A DNA stretch of 64,000 nucleotides from Amycolatopsis acididurans. GTDB lineage: Bacteria; Actinomycetota; Actinomycetes; Mycobacteriales; Pseudonocardiaceae. The stretch covers positions 434,001 to 498,000 of the forward strand of contig NZ_JAAXLS010000001.1 in the NCBI RefSeq assembly GCF_012328925.1. Reading direction: 5' to 3'. Every line of letters starts with the position of its first letter. Position 1 is the first letter of the stretch. Under the pieces are notes generated by a model. The model worked only from the letters and a program-made list of their open reading frames with translations. It was not told where the DNA came from and did not search any database. Both the position numbers and the translations under genes were made by a program. Below are positions 49,607-58,355 of this stretch, piece after piece.

Positions 49607-50596
49607 ATGAGCAGGCGGATCCTCATCACCGGAGGCGCGGGATTCCTCGGCTCCCTGCTGGCCAGGGAGCTGCTGGCGGGACCGGTCGCGCTGGGTGGCT
49701 CGGCTCCCGGGGAGATCGGCGAGCTGGTACTGGCCGATCTCGCCGAGCCACCCGCCGACCTGCGTGCGGACCCGCGAGTGCGGCCGGTCGTCGGCGAGCT
49801 GGCGGGCGCGGTCGGCGGGCTCGGCGAGGTGGACGCGGTGTTCCATCTCGCCGGAGTGGTCAGCGGCGCGGCCGAGGCGGATTTCGATCTCGGGATGCGC
49901 ACCAACGTCGACGGCACCCGCGCCGTCCTGGAGTACGCCAGGCGGCACCGGACCCCGCCGGTGCTGGTGTTCTCCAGTTCGCTCGCGGTGTTCGGCAACG
50001 ACCCGGCACTGCCGCCGCTGGGCGTGGTCGGCGACGACACGCTGCCGCGCCCGCAGTCGAGCTACGGCATCCAGAAGTTCATCGGCGAACAGCTCGTGGC
50101 GGACTACACCCGCAAAGGATTCGTCCGCGGCCGTTCGGTGCGGCTGATGACCGTGTCGGTGCGGCCCGGCAAGCCGAACGCGGCCGCGTCCAGCTTCCTG
50201 TCGGGCATCGTCCGGGAACCACTCGCCGGACAACGCGCGGTCTGCCCGGTACCGCCGGACACCGCCGTCGCACTGTCCTCGCCGCGCCGCACCCTGGACG
50301 GGCTCGCGCGGGCCGCGGAGGTGGACGACGCGACGTGGGGCAGCCGTACCGCGACGAACCTGCCCGCCCTCACCACGACGCCACGGGAGATGGCCGCGGC
50401 GCTCGACCGTGTCACCGGGTCCGCCACGAGCGAGCTGATCGACTGGACCGAGGACCCGGCCATCGGCGCGATCGTGCGCAGCTGGCCCGCCGTGTTCGAC
50501 ACACCGCGGGCGCACGCGCTCGGCCTCACCGCCGAACCGTCCTTCGACGACATCGTGCGGGCCTACCAGAATTCCGTTCAATGGAAGACAGGCTAG
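49607..50596 (+). CDS. denD: NAD-dependent epimerase-family dehydrogenase, D-erythronate dehydrogenase-like
   Basis: 329 residues, extended short-chain dehydrogenase. RRILITGGAGFLGSLLAREL, VFHLAGVVSGAAEADFDLGM, the catalytic Ser in VLVFSSSLAVFGND and Tyr-Lys in SSYGIQKFIGEQL, then SVRPGKPNAAASSFLSGIVR. Overall it matches DenD, which oxidises D-erythronate to 2-oxotetronate in the acid-sugar pathway of DUF1537 kinases. The DUF1537 kinase and OtnC-like aldolase at 54.5-56.4 kb support this. ATG 49607 follows CTGGAGGCGGT. Confidence 0.82.
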   Translation: MSRRILITGGAGFLGSLLARELLAGPVALGGSAPGEIGELVLADLAEPPADLRADPRVRPVVGELAGAVGGLGEVDAVFHLAGVVSGAAEADFDLGMRTNVDGTRAVLEYARRHRTPPVLVFSSSLAVFGNDPALPPLGVVGDDTLPRPQSSYGIQKFIGEQLVADYTRKGFVRGRSVRLMTVSVRPGKPNAAASSFLSGIVREPLAGQRAVCPVPPDTAVALSSPRRTLDGLARAAEVDDATWGSRTATNLPALTTTPREMAAALDRVTGSATSELIDWTEDPAIGAIVRSWPAVFDTPRAHALGLTAEPSFDDIVRAYQNSVQWKTG

Positions 50597-50628
50597 GCTA
50601 ATCGGGCGTGAGAACGCAGACTTTCGCC

Positions 50629-51804
50629 ATGCGTACTCAGGTCGCCATCGTCGGTGCCGGCCCCGCCGGGCTTCTGCTGTCCCATCTGCTCGACAACGCG
50701 GGCATCGAGTCCGTGATCGTCGAAACCCGTTCGCGCGACTACGTCGAGGCGCGGATCCGCGCCGGGATCCTCGAACAGTCCACTGTGGACCTGCTGCGCG
50801 AGGCCGGGCTGGGGGAGCGGCTCGGGCGCGAGGGCGACGAGCACCGCGGTATCTACCTGCAGTGGCCGCACGAGCGCCACCACCTCGACTTCGTCGACCT
50901 GATCGGCCGCAGCGTCACGGTGTACGGGCAGACCGAGGTCACCAAGGACCTCGGCAAGGCCCGCGCGGCCGCCGGCCAGGAGATCCGCTACGAGGTCACC
51001 GGCACGGCGGTGCACGATCTGGAGACCGACCAGCCCTACGTCACCTTCACCGGACCCGATGGCAGGGCCGAGCGCCTCGACGCCGACGTCGTGGTCGGCT
51101 GTGACGGCTCGTTCGGCCCGTGCCGGGCGGCGGTGCCCGACGCGGTGTGCCAGACCTGGGAACGCACCTATCCCTACTCCTGGCTGGGCGTGCTCGCCGA
51201 CGTCGCGCCCTCGACCGACGAGCTGATCTACGCCTGGCATCCAGACGGTTTCGCGCTGCACTCGATGCGCTCGGCGACGGTGAGCCGGCTCTACCTGCAG
51301 GTGCCCAACGGCACGGACATCGGCACCTGGTCCGACGACCGGATCTGGGACGCGCTGGCCACCCGGCTCGGGCACGGGCAGGACGGGTGGACGCTCACGC
51401 CGGGGCCGATCACCGAGAAGTCGGTGCTGCCGATGCGCAGCTTCGTGCAGCAGCCCATGCGGCACGGACGGCTCTTCCTCGCCGGGGACGCCGCGCACAT
51501 CGTGCCGCCCACCGGCGCGAAGGGACTCAACCTCGCCGTCGCCGACGTCGCGCTGCTGGCCCCGGCGCTGGCCGCGTTCCTGTCCGAAAAGGACTCGTCC
51601 CTTGTGGACTCCTACTCGGACACCGCGCTGCGCCGCGTCTGGCGCTGCACCCACTTCTCCTGGTGGATGACCACGATGCTGCACCAGTCCGGCGATCCCT
51701 TCGACCAGCAGTTGCAGCTGTCACAACTGCGCTGGGTGGCGGCCAGCGAGGCCGGACGAACCGGCCTCGCGGAGAACTACGCCGGATTGCCGATCGGTTT
51801 CTAG
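50629..51804 (+). CDS. pobA: 4-hydroxybenzoate 3-monooxygenase
   Basis: 391 residues, matching PobA length. MRTQVAIVGAGPAGLLLSHL (FAD site), ETRSRDYVEARIRAGILEQS, VVGCDGSFGPCR (DG motif) and LFLAGDAAHIVPPTGAKGLN are diagnostic. It hydroxylates 4-hydroxybenzoate to protocatechuate with NAD(P)H. The ATG at 50629 aligns with the PobA consensus start; a GTG at 50608 would add MRTQTFA, and a GCTAAT box lies 5 bp before it, so a leaderless start there is possible. No pca genes lie nearby. Convergent with the GntP permease. Confidence 0.92.
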   Translation: MRTQVAIVGAGPAGLLLSHLLDNAGIESVIVETRSRDYVEARIRAGILEQSTVDLLREAGLGERLGREGDEHRGIYLQWPHERHHLDFVDLIGRSVTVYGQTEVTKDLGKARAAAGQEIRYEVTGTAVHDLETDQPYVTFTGPDGRAERLDADVVVGCDGSFGPCRAAVPDAVCQTWERTYPYSWLGVLADVAPSTDELIYAWHPDGFALHSMRSATVSRLYLQVPNGTDIGTWSDDRIWDALATRLGHGQDGWTLTPGPITEKSVLPMRSFVQQPMRHGRLFLAGDAAHIVPPTGAKGLNLAVADVALLAPALAAFLSEKDSSLVDSYSDTALRRVWRCTHFSWWMTTMLHQSGDPFDQQLQLSQLRWVAASEAGRTGLAENYAGLPIGF

Positions 51805-51809
51805 CCGTC

Positions 51810-53153
51810 TCACACGAAGATCGACAGCACCAGTACGCCGGCCAGGCCGATCACCGACTGCAGGGAAAGCATCAGCGTCCAGGTGCGGAAGGTCTGTTTG
51901 ACCGACAGCTGGAAGTACTCCTTGAACAGCCAGAACCCGGAATCGTTGACGTGCGAGAGCATCACCGCGCCTGAGGCCGTGGCCAGCACCAGCAGTTCCG
52001 CGGAGATCGACGGATCGGCCGCCGCGATCGGGGCGACGATCCCGGCCGCGGTGACGGTCGCGACCGTGGCCGAGCCGAGGCAGATCCGCAGCAGCGCCGC
52101 GATCACCCACGCCAGCACGAGCGCGGGGATGTGCCAGCCCTGGGCGAAGTCGACGATCACGTCGCTGACCCCGGTCTTGGCCAGCATCTCGGCGAGCCCG
52201 CCACCGGCACCGACGATCAGCAGCACCGGGCCGACGGTTTTGAGTCCGGACGCGGCGATGCTCTGCAGCGCACCGTCCCTGATCCCCGCGGTGCGGCCGA
52301 GTCCGATCATCGCGACGACGACCGACAGCAGCAGCGCGACGACCGGGTCGTCGCAGAACGAGAACACGGTGTGCGCGACGCTGCCTTCGCCGGTGTTGTC
52401 GACGCCGAACGCGCCGATCACGAGCAGCACCGGCGGCAGCAGCACCACACCCAGCGCGAGCCACAACGGCGGCTGGTGTTCGGTCTTGACCTCCGCGCCC
52501 GTCGCGGGACCCGCGTTCAGATCCGGGGTGGGACCGAACCAGCGGCCCGCCACCCGGGTCAGCAGGGGACCGCAGAGCAGGATCGTCGGGACCGCGACGA
52601 GCAGGCCGAAGGCCAGCGTCAGCCCGAAACTCGCGTGGTACGCGCTCACCGCGGCGGTCGGCGCGGGGTGCGGCGGCAGCAGCCCGTGCGCGGTGTAGAG
52701 GCCCGCGGCCAGCGGCATCCCGACGAACAGCAGGTGACTGTTCGTCCGCCGGGCGAGCGCGTACACCAGCGGCACCAGCATCACGAAGCTGACGTCGAAG
52801 ATGTTGGGCAGCCCGATGATCAGCGCGGCGACCGCGATACTGATCGGGATCCACTTCGCGGGGCGGTTGCCGAGGAACGCGTCCGCGATCCGGTTCGCGC
52901 CGCCGGTGCCGGTGATGATCGCGCCCAGCAGCGAGCCGAGCCCGATCACCGGCGCGGTGTCGGACAGGGTGTCGCCGAAGCCGGATTCGAAGGCGCCGAT
53001 CGTGCCGTCGACGCCGAGCCCGCTGGCGAAACCGAGCAGGACAGCGCCGAGCAGCAGCGCCAGGAACGGGTTCATCTTCAGCTTGGCGATGGCGACGACG
53101 ACCAGCGCGATGGCGACGACGGCGAAGATCAGGTGCAGTTCGTTCGCGGTCAT
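51810..53153 (-). CDS. GntP-family permease (gluconate/acid-sugar:H+ symporter)
   Basis: 447 residues with about 12-14 membrane helices. KLKMNPFLALLLGAVLLGFA, GFGDTLSDTAPVIGLGSLLG, LPNIFDVSFVMLVPLVYALA, LYTAHGLLPPHPAPTAAVSA and LSHVNDSGFWLFKEYFQLSV are GntP hallmarks. The neighbourhood points to tetronate uptake rather than gluconate (inference). Overlaps the upstream SAF-domain gene by ATGA, so transport and that enzyme are coupled. Confidence 0.92.
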   Translation of the reverse strand: MTANELHLIFAVVAIALVVVAIAKLKMNPFLALLLGAVLLGFASGLGVDGTIGAFESGFGDTLSDTAPVIGLGSLLGAIITGTGGANRIADAFLGNRPAKWIPISIAVAALIIGLPNIFDVSFVMLVPLVYALARRTNSHLLFVGMPLAAGLYTAHGLLPPHPAPTAAVSAYHASFGLTLAFGLLVAVPTILLCGPLLTRVAGRWFGPTPDLNAGPATGAEVKTEHQPPLWLALGVVLLPPVLLVIGAFGVDNTGEGSVAHTVFSFCDDPVVALLLSVVVAMIGLGRTAGIRDGALQSIAASGLKTVGPVLLIVGAGGGLAEMLAKTGVSDVIVDFAQGWHIPALVLAWVIAALLRICLGSATVATVTAAGIVAPIAAADPSISAELLVLATASGAVMLSHVNDSGFWLFKEYFQLSVKQTFRTWTLMLSLQSVIGLAGVLVLSIFV

Positions 53154-54442
53154 CGGGCCGCACCCCGGAACAGCTCGGTCGCGGTCTCGTCGAACCCGGT
53201 CACGTCGCCGAACTCCAGCACGTGGCCGGCCGGGACGTCGCGCACCAGGCGCGCGCCGCCGAGCAGGTAGAACGGCACTGTGTCGTCCGGTTTCGCCTGC
53301 CGGACAAGGGGATCGACCCCGTCCACCTCGTGGTGGTGGCCGTGCACGGCGAACTCGTCCCCGGCGCGAAACGCCCTGGCCGTGCGCCCGGCGAGGATCG
53401 AGTGCCGCGCCGGTGCGGGCACGCCGGGGCCGTGCACCGCCGCCGTGATCGTCAGCGGCGTCTCGACGCCCATCAGGTGATACGGCCAGAACACGCACGC
53501 GTAGCGGCCGTCGCGGCTGACGACGTGGCCCTTGCCCGCCAGCATCCGCCACGTTTCCGGGTCGCCGGTGCGCACGACCGCGAACACGCCGCCCGCGAAA
53601 CTCGCTTCGCCGGGCAGCCGCAGCGCCGAGAACACGTCGAGCGAGCGGGGATGTTCGATGACGCCACCGTGCTCGCGTTCGGCGTAGACGTCGGCCAGCT
53701 CGGCGGGCCGGGCGACCGGATAGTGCAGTTCCTCGTGGTCCGCGGGTGCCCCGGTGTACTGGGACACCACGGTCAGCTCGCAGTAGTCGGCGGCCGCGCG
53801 ACGCTTGAGCGAGTCCACCAGCGCGGCTCGCCGGATCAGCGTCTCGCGCGGGTTTTCGCCCAGCCGCAGCAGATCCGACATGCCGGGGGCGTCGATCGTC
53901 GTGTCGAGCTGGGTGACGGTACCGGCCGCCGGATCGAAGACGAGGTCGTACTCGGCGGACTTGCCGAGCGCGACGACCTCCAGTCCGACGCGCTCGACCC
54001 AGGACAGCAGCCGGATCAGGTTCGCGGGCTGGTCACCGTCGCCGGGCAGGTACCGCACACCGGCCTCGGCGGCGGCGCGCGCGAGGCCCACCCCGGCGAC
54101 GGTCTCGACCTCCTTGCTGACCATGACGACGTGGCAGCCGTGGTCGATGGCGGCGCGTGCGTAGCCGACGCCGGCTCCGACGCGGCCGGTGGCCTCGACC
54201 AGCACGTCCACATCGGACCAGTCGATCGCGGAGCCGTCCGCGGCGACCGGGATGCCGCAGAGGCCGAGCTCGGCGAGCATGCCGCCCACGCCGTCGACGT
54301 CCGGGTCGACGAGCACGGCCGGTGTCATGTCGCCGACGGCTTTGAGCTGGGCCAGCAGCGTGCGGCCGTAACCGCCGCACGCGCCGGTCAGGGCGACTCG
54401 GATGGGGTCGCCTCGATTGATTCTTTCGTGCTGGATCACCAT
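53150..54442 (-). CDS. Homoserine-dehydrogenase-like NAD(P)-binding protein with a SAF domain
   Basis: 430 residues. RVALTGACGGYGRTLLAQLK begins a Rossmann domain like homoserine dehydrogenase; DVDVLVEATGRVGAGVGYAR and HVVMVSKEVETVAGVGLARA follow, then YLPGDGDQPANLIRLLSWVE. The C-terminal quarter (RTARAFRAGDEFAVHG onward) resembles the SAF (antifreeze/FlgA) domain. Such two-domain proteins occur in sugar-acid and polyol clusters, with no proven reaction known to me. It is coupled to a GntP permease and divergent from the kinase gene; it may replace the missing isomerase or provide another dehydrogenase step (inference). Confidence 0.82.
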   Translation of the reverse strand: MVIQHERINRGDPIRVALTGACGGYGRTLLAQLKAVGDMTPAVLVDPDVDGVGGMLAELGLCGIPVAADGSAIDWSDVDVLVEATGRVGAGVGYARAAIDHGCHVVMVSKEVETVAGVGLARAAAEAGVRYLPGDGDQPANLIRLLSWVERVGLEVVALGKSAEYDLVFDPAAGTVTQLDTTIDAPGMSDLLRLGENPRETLIRRAALVDSLKRRAAADYCELTVVSQYTGAPADHEELHYPVARPAELADVYAEREHGGVIEHPRSLDVFSALRLPGEASFAGGVFAVVRTGDPETWRMLAGKGHVVSRDGRYACVFWPYHLMGVETPLTITAAVHGPGVPAPARHSILAGRTARAFRAGDEFAVHGHHHEVDGVDPLVRQAKPDDTVPFYLLGGARLVRDVPAGHVLEFGDVTGFDETATELFRGAAR

Positions 54443-54477
54443 CGGTCCTCGCAGTGCTAGCTGGATTCGATCACTGT

Positions 54478-54509
54478 AACATCAGATGTACAAATTCATC
54501 TAAGATGTT
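54478..54509. promoter_or_regulatory. Nested inverted repeat, probable DeoR-family operator
   Basis: AACATC (54478-54483) and GATGTT (54504-54509) enclose AGATG...CATCT, a nested AT-rich inverted repeat in a very GC-rich background. It sits between the divergent SAF-protein and kinase genes, 36 bp before each start region. The DeoR regulator encoded at 56419 is the obvious candidate ligand. Confidence 0.65.
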
Positions 54510-54544
54510 CACAGTTCATCACAACAGCCAGGTCAGGAGGGGAA

Positions 54545-55759
54545 GTGCCCAAGATCGGAGTCATTGCCGACGACTTCACCGGCGCGACCGACATCGCGAC
54601 CGCCTACGCCTCCCGCGGCTACCGTCCGGTGGTGCTCACCGATCCGGCGGGGCAGGCGGGTGCGGGGGCCGACGTGGTGGTGGCCGCGCTGAAGAGCCGC
54701 ACGGCACCGGTCGAGGAGGCCGTCGCGGCGTCGGTGACCGCCTATGACCGGCTGCGCGCCGCGGGTTGTGAGCGGTTCGTGTTCAAGTACTGCTCGACCT
54801 TCGACTCCACCGACCGCGGCAACATCGGCCCGGTGCTCGACGCGCTGGCCGACCGGACCGGCGCGCGGCACGTCGTGGTCGTGCCCGCGTTCCCCGCCAA
54901 CGGCCGCACCGTCTACCTGGGGCACCTGTTCGTCGGCGACCAGTTGCTGGAGAACTCGCCGATGCGGCACCACCCGCTCACACCCATGACCCGCTCGCGG
55001 CTCGCGGAGATCCTGCGGCCACAGACCCGCTACGGCGTCGGGGAGATCCATCTCACCACCGTCCACTCCGGACGGCTCGCGCAGGCCGTCGCCGATGCCG
55101 CCGAACGCTACCTGGTTCTGGACGCCATCACCGACGACGACCTCGCCGCGATCGCCGCGGCCACGGCGGACGACGTGCTGGTCTCCGGTGGCGCCGGTCT
55201 CGCACTCGGCGCCCCGACGGGCGGCAGTGACCCGGCGCAGGCCTGGCAGGCGCGACCGGGCCGTCGCCTCGTGGTGTGCGGCAGCGCGTCGGCCCGCACA
55301 CGGGAACAGATCGCCTACGCCACCGCGCACGGGCATCCGGCGCTGCGTCTCGACGTGGCCGGTCTGGCCGGCCGGCCCGGCGAGGTGATCCGGTCCACCA
55401 TGGACTGGTTCGGCGAGCAGGACCCCGGCAGCGTGCCGGTGATCTACTCGGTCGGCGACCCCGGCGACGTCCAGTCCGGGCCGGAAACGGCCGCACGCAC
55501 GGAAAACGCGCTGGCCACGATCGTCGCGACGGCGGTGGAGCGCGGCGTCACCCAGTGCATCGTCGCCGGTGGGGAGACCTCCGGCGCCGTCGTCGGCCGC
55601 CTCGGCGTCACCGCGTTGCGCATCGGCAGCCCCATCTCGCCGGGCGTGTGCTGGGCGGAAGGCACCACCGGCACCGGCGATCGCGTCGCGCTCGCGCTGA
55701 AATCCGGCAACTTCGGCACGCCCGAGATGTTCGCCACCGCGTGGGAGGCCCTGCGATGA
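54545..55759 (+). CDS. otnK: Four-carbon acid-sugar kinase (DUF1537, OtnK-like)
   Basis: 404 residues. KIGVIADDFTGATDIATAYA at the N-terminus is the DUF1537 substrate-domain signature; FKYCSTFDSTDRGNIGPVLD follows, and the C-terminal nucleotide domain has VAGGETSGAVVGRLGVTALR and PGVCWAEGTTGTGDRVALA-like motifs. OtnK enzymes phosphorylate 3-oxotetronate to the 4-phosphate (family knowledge). GTG 54545 follows AGGAGGGG. Overlaps the aldolase gene (ATGA) and is followed by DeoR: a compact catabolic operon. Confidence 0.9.
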   Translation: MPKIGVIADDFTGATDIATAYASRGYRPVVLTDPAGQAGAGADVVVAALKSRTAPVEEAVAASVTAYDRLRAAGCERFVFKYCSTFDSTDRGNIGPVLDALADRTGARHVVVVPAFPANGRTVYLGHLFVGDQLLENSPMRHHPLTPMTRSRLAEILRPQTRYGVGEIHLTTVHSGRLAQAVADAAERYLVLDAITDDDLAAIAAATADDVLVSGGAGLALGAPTGGSDPAQAWQARPGRRLVVCGSASARTREQIAYATAHGHPALRLDVAGLAGRPGEVIRSTMDWFGEQDPGSVPVIYSVGDPGDVQSGPETAARTENALATIVATAVERGVTQCIVAGGETSGAVVGRLGVTALRIGSPISPGVCWAEGTTGTGDRVALALKSGNFGTPEMFATAWEALR

Positions 55760-56394
55760 TCGACGAACTCGTCGCCGCGGGGCACCGGCTCGCCGCCGCC
55801 GGGATCAGTCCGGGCACGAGCGGGAACCTCAGCATGCGGGACGGCGACCGGATCCTCATCACCGGCACCGGCGCCGACCTCGGCAGGCTCCGCGCGGCGG
55901 ACATCGCGGAGGTCGGCGCGGACGGCACCCACCGTGCCGGGCCGCGACCGTCCAAAGAGGTCGCCGTGCACCTGGCCATGTACGCCCGCAACCCCGGCCA
56001 CACCGCGACCGTGCACGTCCACTCGCCACACGCGGTCGCCGTGGCGTGCCTGCCGCCGTGGTCCGAGGCGAGTGCGCTGCCGCCGCTGACCCCCTACTTC
56101 GTGATGCGCGTCGGGCAGACCCCGCTGATCCCGTACCGTGCGCCCGGCGACCCCGAACTGGGCACGCTCGTCGCCGGGCACCCGCTGGAGTTCCGTGCGG
56201 CCCTGCTCGCCAACCACGGGCAGGTCACCAGCGGCACGAGCCTCGACGACGCGCTCACCGCCGCGGTCGAGCTGGAGGAGACCTGCCGGATCGCGCTGCT
56301 CACCGACGGCAGGCGGCCCCGCACACTGGAAGCCGCCGCGATCGCCGAACTGACCGGGCGCAACGGCACCGCCTGGGACACACCCGCTCGATAG
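55756..56394 (+). CDS. otnC: Class II aldolase/adducin-family 3-oxotetronate 4-phosphate decarboxylase (OtnC-like)
   Basis: 212 residues. GTSGNLSMRDGDRILITGTG (phosphate loop), PSKEVAVHLAMYARNPGHTA (catalytic Glu), zinc ligands in VHVHSPHAVAVAC and LLANHGQVTSG. Proteins of this group beside DUF1537 kinases decarboxylate 3-oxotetronate 4-phosphate to dihydroxyacetone phosphate. It overlaps the kinase stop (ATGA) and precedes DeoR by 24 bp. Assignment depends on the context; fuculose-phosphate aldolase-like activity is the alternative. Confidence 0.88.
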   Translation: MIDELVAAGHRLAAAGISPGTSGNLSMRDGDRILITGTGADLGRLRAADIAEVGADGTHRAGPRPSKEVAVHLAMYARNPGHTATVHVHSPHAVAVACLPPWSEASALPPLTPYFVMRVGQTPLIPYRAPGDPELGTLVAGHPLEFRAALLANHGQVTSGTSLDDALTAAVELEETCRIALLTDGRRPRTLEAAAIAELTGRNGTAWDTPAR

Positions 56395-56418
56395 ACTGAC
56401 GCGACAAGGAGGTCGGAG

Positions 56419-57228
56419 ATGGCAGAAGCACCGCCGCTCATCCCCGAGCAGCGGCGGGATCTCATCCTGGGGCAGCTGCGCCGCGACTCCGTGCTCAGCT
56501 ACCGGCAGCTGGCGAAGCTCGTCGGGGTCAGCCACATGACGATCCGCCGCGATATCGCCGAACTCGAACGCCAGGGCAAGGTCGTGGCCACCCAGGGCGG
56601 CGCGAAGATCGTGGCCAGGGTGGCCACCGAACCGCCCCGCGTCGAGAAGGCGGCCGCCGACATCGCGCAGAAGGACGCCATGGCACGCCATGCCGCCGGG
56701 CTGGTCCGCGAGTCCATGACCATCTACCTCGACGCGGGCACCACGCTGCAGGCGATGCGGCCGTACCTGCAGGACTTCGAGGACCTGACCGTGGTGACCA
56801 ACGATCTCGTGATCGCCTCGTCCTACCTCGACCACCCGTCGATCGAGATCATCACCCTCGGCGGCAGGGTCGAGAAGCGCAACCAGTCCACCGTCGGCCG
56901 TATCCCGGCGCTGACCCTGCGGGAGCTCTCGCTCGACATCGCGTTCCTGACCAGCCCCTCGTGGGATCTGCGGCGGGGCGTCACCATCCCGGCGGAGTCC
57001 AAGGTGGAACCGAAGAAGGCCGCCGTCGCGGCGGCCACCACCGCCGTGCTGGTCGCCGCGAGTTCGAAGTACGGCACGTTCGGCCGGTACCGGATCCTCG
57101 GCCTGGACGAACTGGACCTGGTCATCACCGACGACGGGCTGCCCGAAAGCGACGCGGCCGAGATCCGGGCGCGGTGCGGGATCACCGTGGAGCGGACCAC
57201 CGTCGGCGCCGAAACGCTGGAGGCCTAA
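56419..57228 (+). CDS. DeoR family transcriptional regulator
   Basis: 269 residues. Helix-turn-helix in LSYRQLAKLVGVSHMTIRRD with IAELERQGKVVATQGGAKIV, then the DeoR sensor domain (IYLDAGTTLQAMRPYLQDF, ITLGGRVEKRNQSTVG, SSKYGTFGRYRILGLDELD). The sensor normally binds a sugar phosphate, here probably an acid-sugar phosphate. ATG 56419 follows ACAAGGAGG. Last gene of the kinase operon, likely binding 54478-54509 to repress both divergent units. Confidence 0.92.
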   Translation: MAEAPPLIPEQRRDLILGQLRRDSVLSYRQLAKLVGVSHMTIRRDIAELERQGKVVATQGGAKIVARVATEPPRVEKAAADIAQKDAMARHAAGLVRESMTIYLDAGTTLQAMRPYLQDFEDLTVVTNDLVIASSYLDHPSIEIITLGGRVEKRNQSTVGRIPALTLRELSLDIAFLTSPSWDLRRGVTIPAESKVEPKKAAVAAATTAVLVAASSKYGTFGRYRILGLDELDLVITDDGLPESDAAEIRARCGITVERTTVGAETLEA

Positions 57229-57237
57229 CGTCGGGGT

Positions 57238-57762
57238 ATGGCGCTCGCGGTCTGCCTGCTGTTCGACAACCGGACCGACCGTGCCCTGCGCGGCCTGTGG
57301 GACCGGGTCGAGGAGCGCGGTGTGCCCACGCTGCGCTCGCACACCCACGGCCTGCACCACCCGCACATGTCGCTGGCCGTGCTGCTGGACTGGGACCTCG
57401 GCAAGGTCCGTGCCGCCGTCGAGGCGCTGCCCGGCGGAGGCCCGTTCGAGGTGCACTTCGAGGCGGTCGGCGTGTTCCCGCGAGGCCGCGTGTCGCTCAT
57501 CCCGGCGGCCCCGGTCGACCTGGTCGCGCGCCAGCAGGCCGTCGTCGAAGCGGTCCGCGGCACCGGTGCGCTGGTGCACAAGCACTACGAGACGGGCCGC
57601 TGGCTGCCGCACTGCTCGCTCGCCCCGCGCGCGTCCCTGCGTGAACTGCCCGCCGTGGCCGCGCTCGCCTACGACGTCTTCCCGCTCACCGCGAACGTGA
57701 CCAGGGCGGCCGTCATCAACAGCGCCACCGGCGAGCAATGGCCGGTGCCCAACCTGCCGTGA
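57238..57762 (+). CDS. 2H phosphoesterase (2'-5' RNA ligase) family protein
   Basis: 174 residues with both HxT/S-type motifs: HPHMSLAVLL near residue 41 and LPHCSLAPRA near residue 123. The symmetrical arrangement defines the 2H superfamily (LigT, cyclic phosphodiesterases). RNA or nucleotide substrates are typical, but actinobacterial members are uncharacterised. ATG 57238 lies 9 bp after DeoR, so it may be read through from that operon although functionally unrelated. Confidence 0.85.
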   Translation: MALAVCLLFDNRTDRALRGLWDRVEERGVPTLRSHTHGLHHPHMSLAVLLDWDLGKVRAAVEALPGGGPFEVHFEAVGVFPRGRVSLIPAAPVDLVARQQAVVEAVRGTGALVHKHYETGRWLPHCSLAPRASLRELPAVAALAYDVFPLTANVTRAAVINSATGEQWPVPNLP

Positions 57763-57827
57763 CCGGGTGGAATGAAAGCATTGCTGGTGAGGTTTGCACA
57801 CGAACGCCGATCGGAAGGGGAGATGAC

Positions 57828-58355
57828 ATGCGGACTTTCGTGCTCGCGGGTGGGTGCTTCTGGTGCCTGGACGCGGTCTACCGCACGCTGCGCGGAGTGC
57901 AGGACGTGGTGTCCGGCTACACGGGTGGCGACGCGCCCGACCCGTCGTACGAGCTGGTGTGCACCGGGCGCACCGGGCACGCGGAAGCGGTGGAGGTGAC
58001 CTTCGACGAGACCGTCATCCCGGCCGAGGTGATCCTCGACGTGTTCTTCACCCTGCACGATCCACGCCAGCTCAACCGGCAGGGCGCCGACGTCGGCACG
58101 CAGTATCGCTCCGCGATGTTCCACGCCGACGACGAGCAGCGCGCCGAGTTCGAGGCCGCTATCGAGCGCGCCGCGGGCTGGTGGGACGGCCAGATCGTCA
58201 CCACCCTGGAGCCGCTGGGCACCTTCTACCGCGCCGAGGAGTACCACCAGGACTTCTTCGCGAAGAACCCCGGCCAGGGCTACTGCCTCGCCGTCGCACT
58301 GCCCAAGGTCAACAAGGTGCGCAAGTCGTTCGCGAAGTACGTGATCGAAGCCTGA
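57828..58355 (+). CDS. msrA: Peptide-methionine (S)-S-oxide reductase
   Basis: 175 residues. The catalytic AGGCFWCLDAVYR motif with the resolving region, VVSGYTGGDAPDPSYELVCT, GHAEAVEVTFDETVIPAEVI, FFTLHDPRQLNRQGADVGTQ and YRSAMF are typical MsrA. It repairs methionine S-sulfoxide in proteins with thioredoxin. One more Cys lies near the C-terminus (GQGYCLAVA). ATG 57828 follows GAAGGGGAG. Back to back with the LysE gene (adjacent stops). Confidence 0.95.
   Translation: MRTFVLAGGCFWCLDAVYRTLRGVQDVVSGYTGGDAPDPSYELVCTGRTGHAEAVEVTFDETVIPAEVILDVFFTLHDPRQLNRQGADVGTQYRSAMFHADDEQRAEFEAAIERAAGWWDGQIVTTLEPLGTFYRAEEYHQDFFAKNPGQGYCLAVALPKVNKVRKSFAKYVIEA

Noticed and set aside
50608..50628. Upstream GTG start for pobA
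   Set aside because: It adds MRTQTFA before the consensus MRTQVAI start and has no ribosome site; it stays possible only as a leaderless start.
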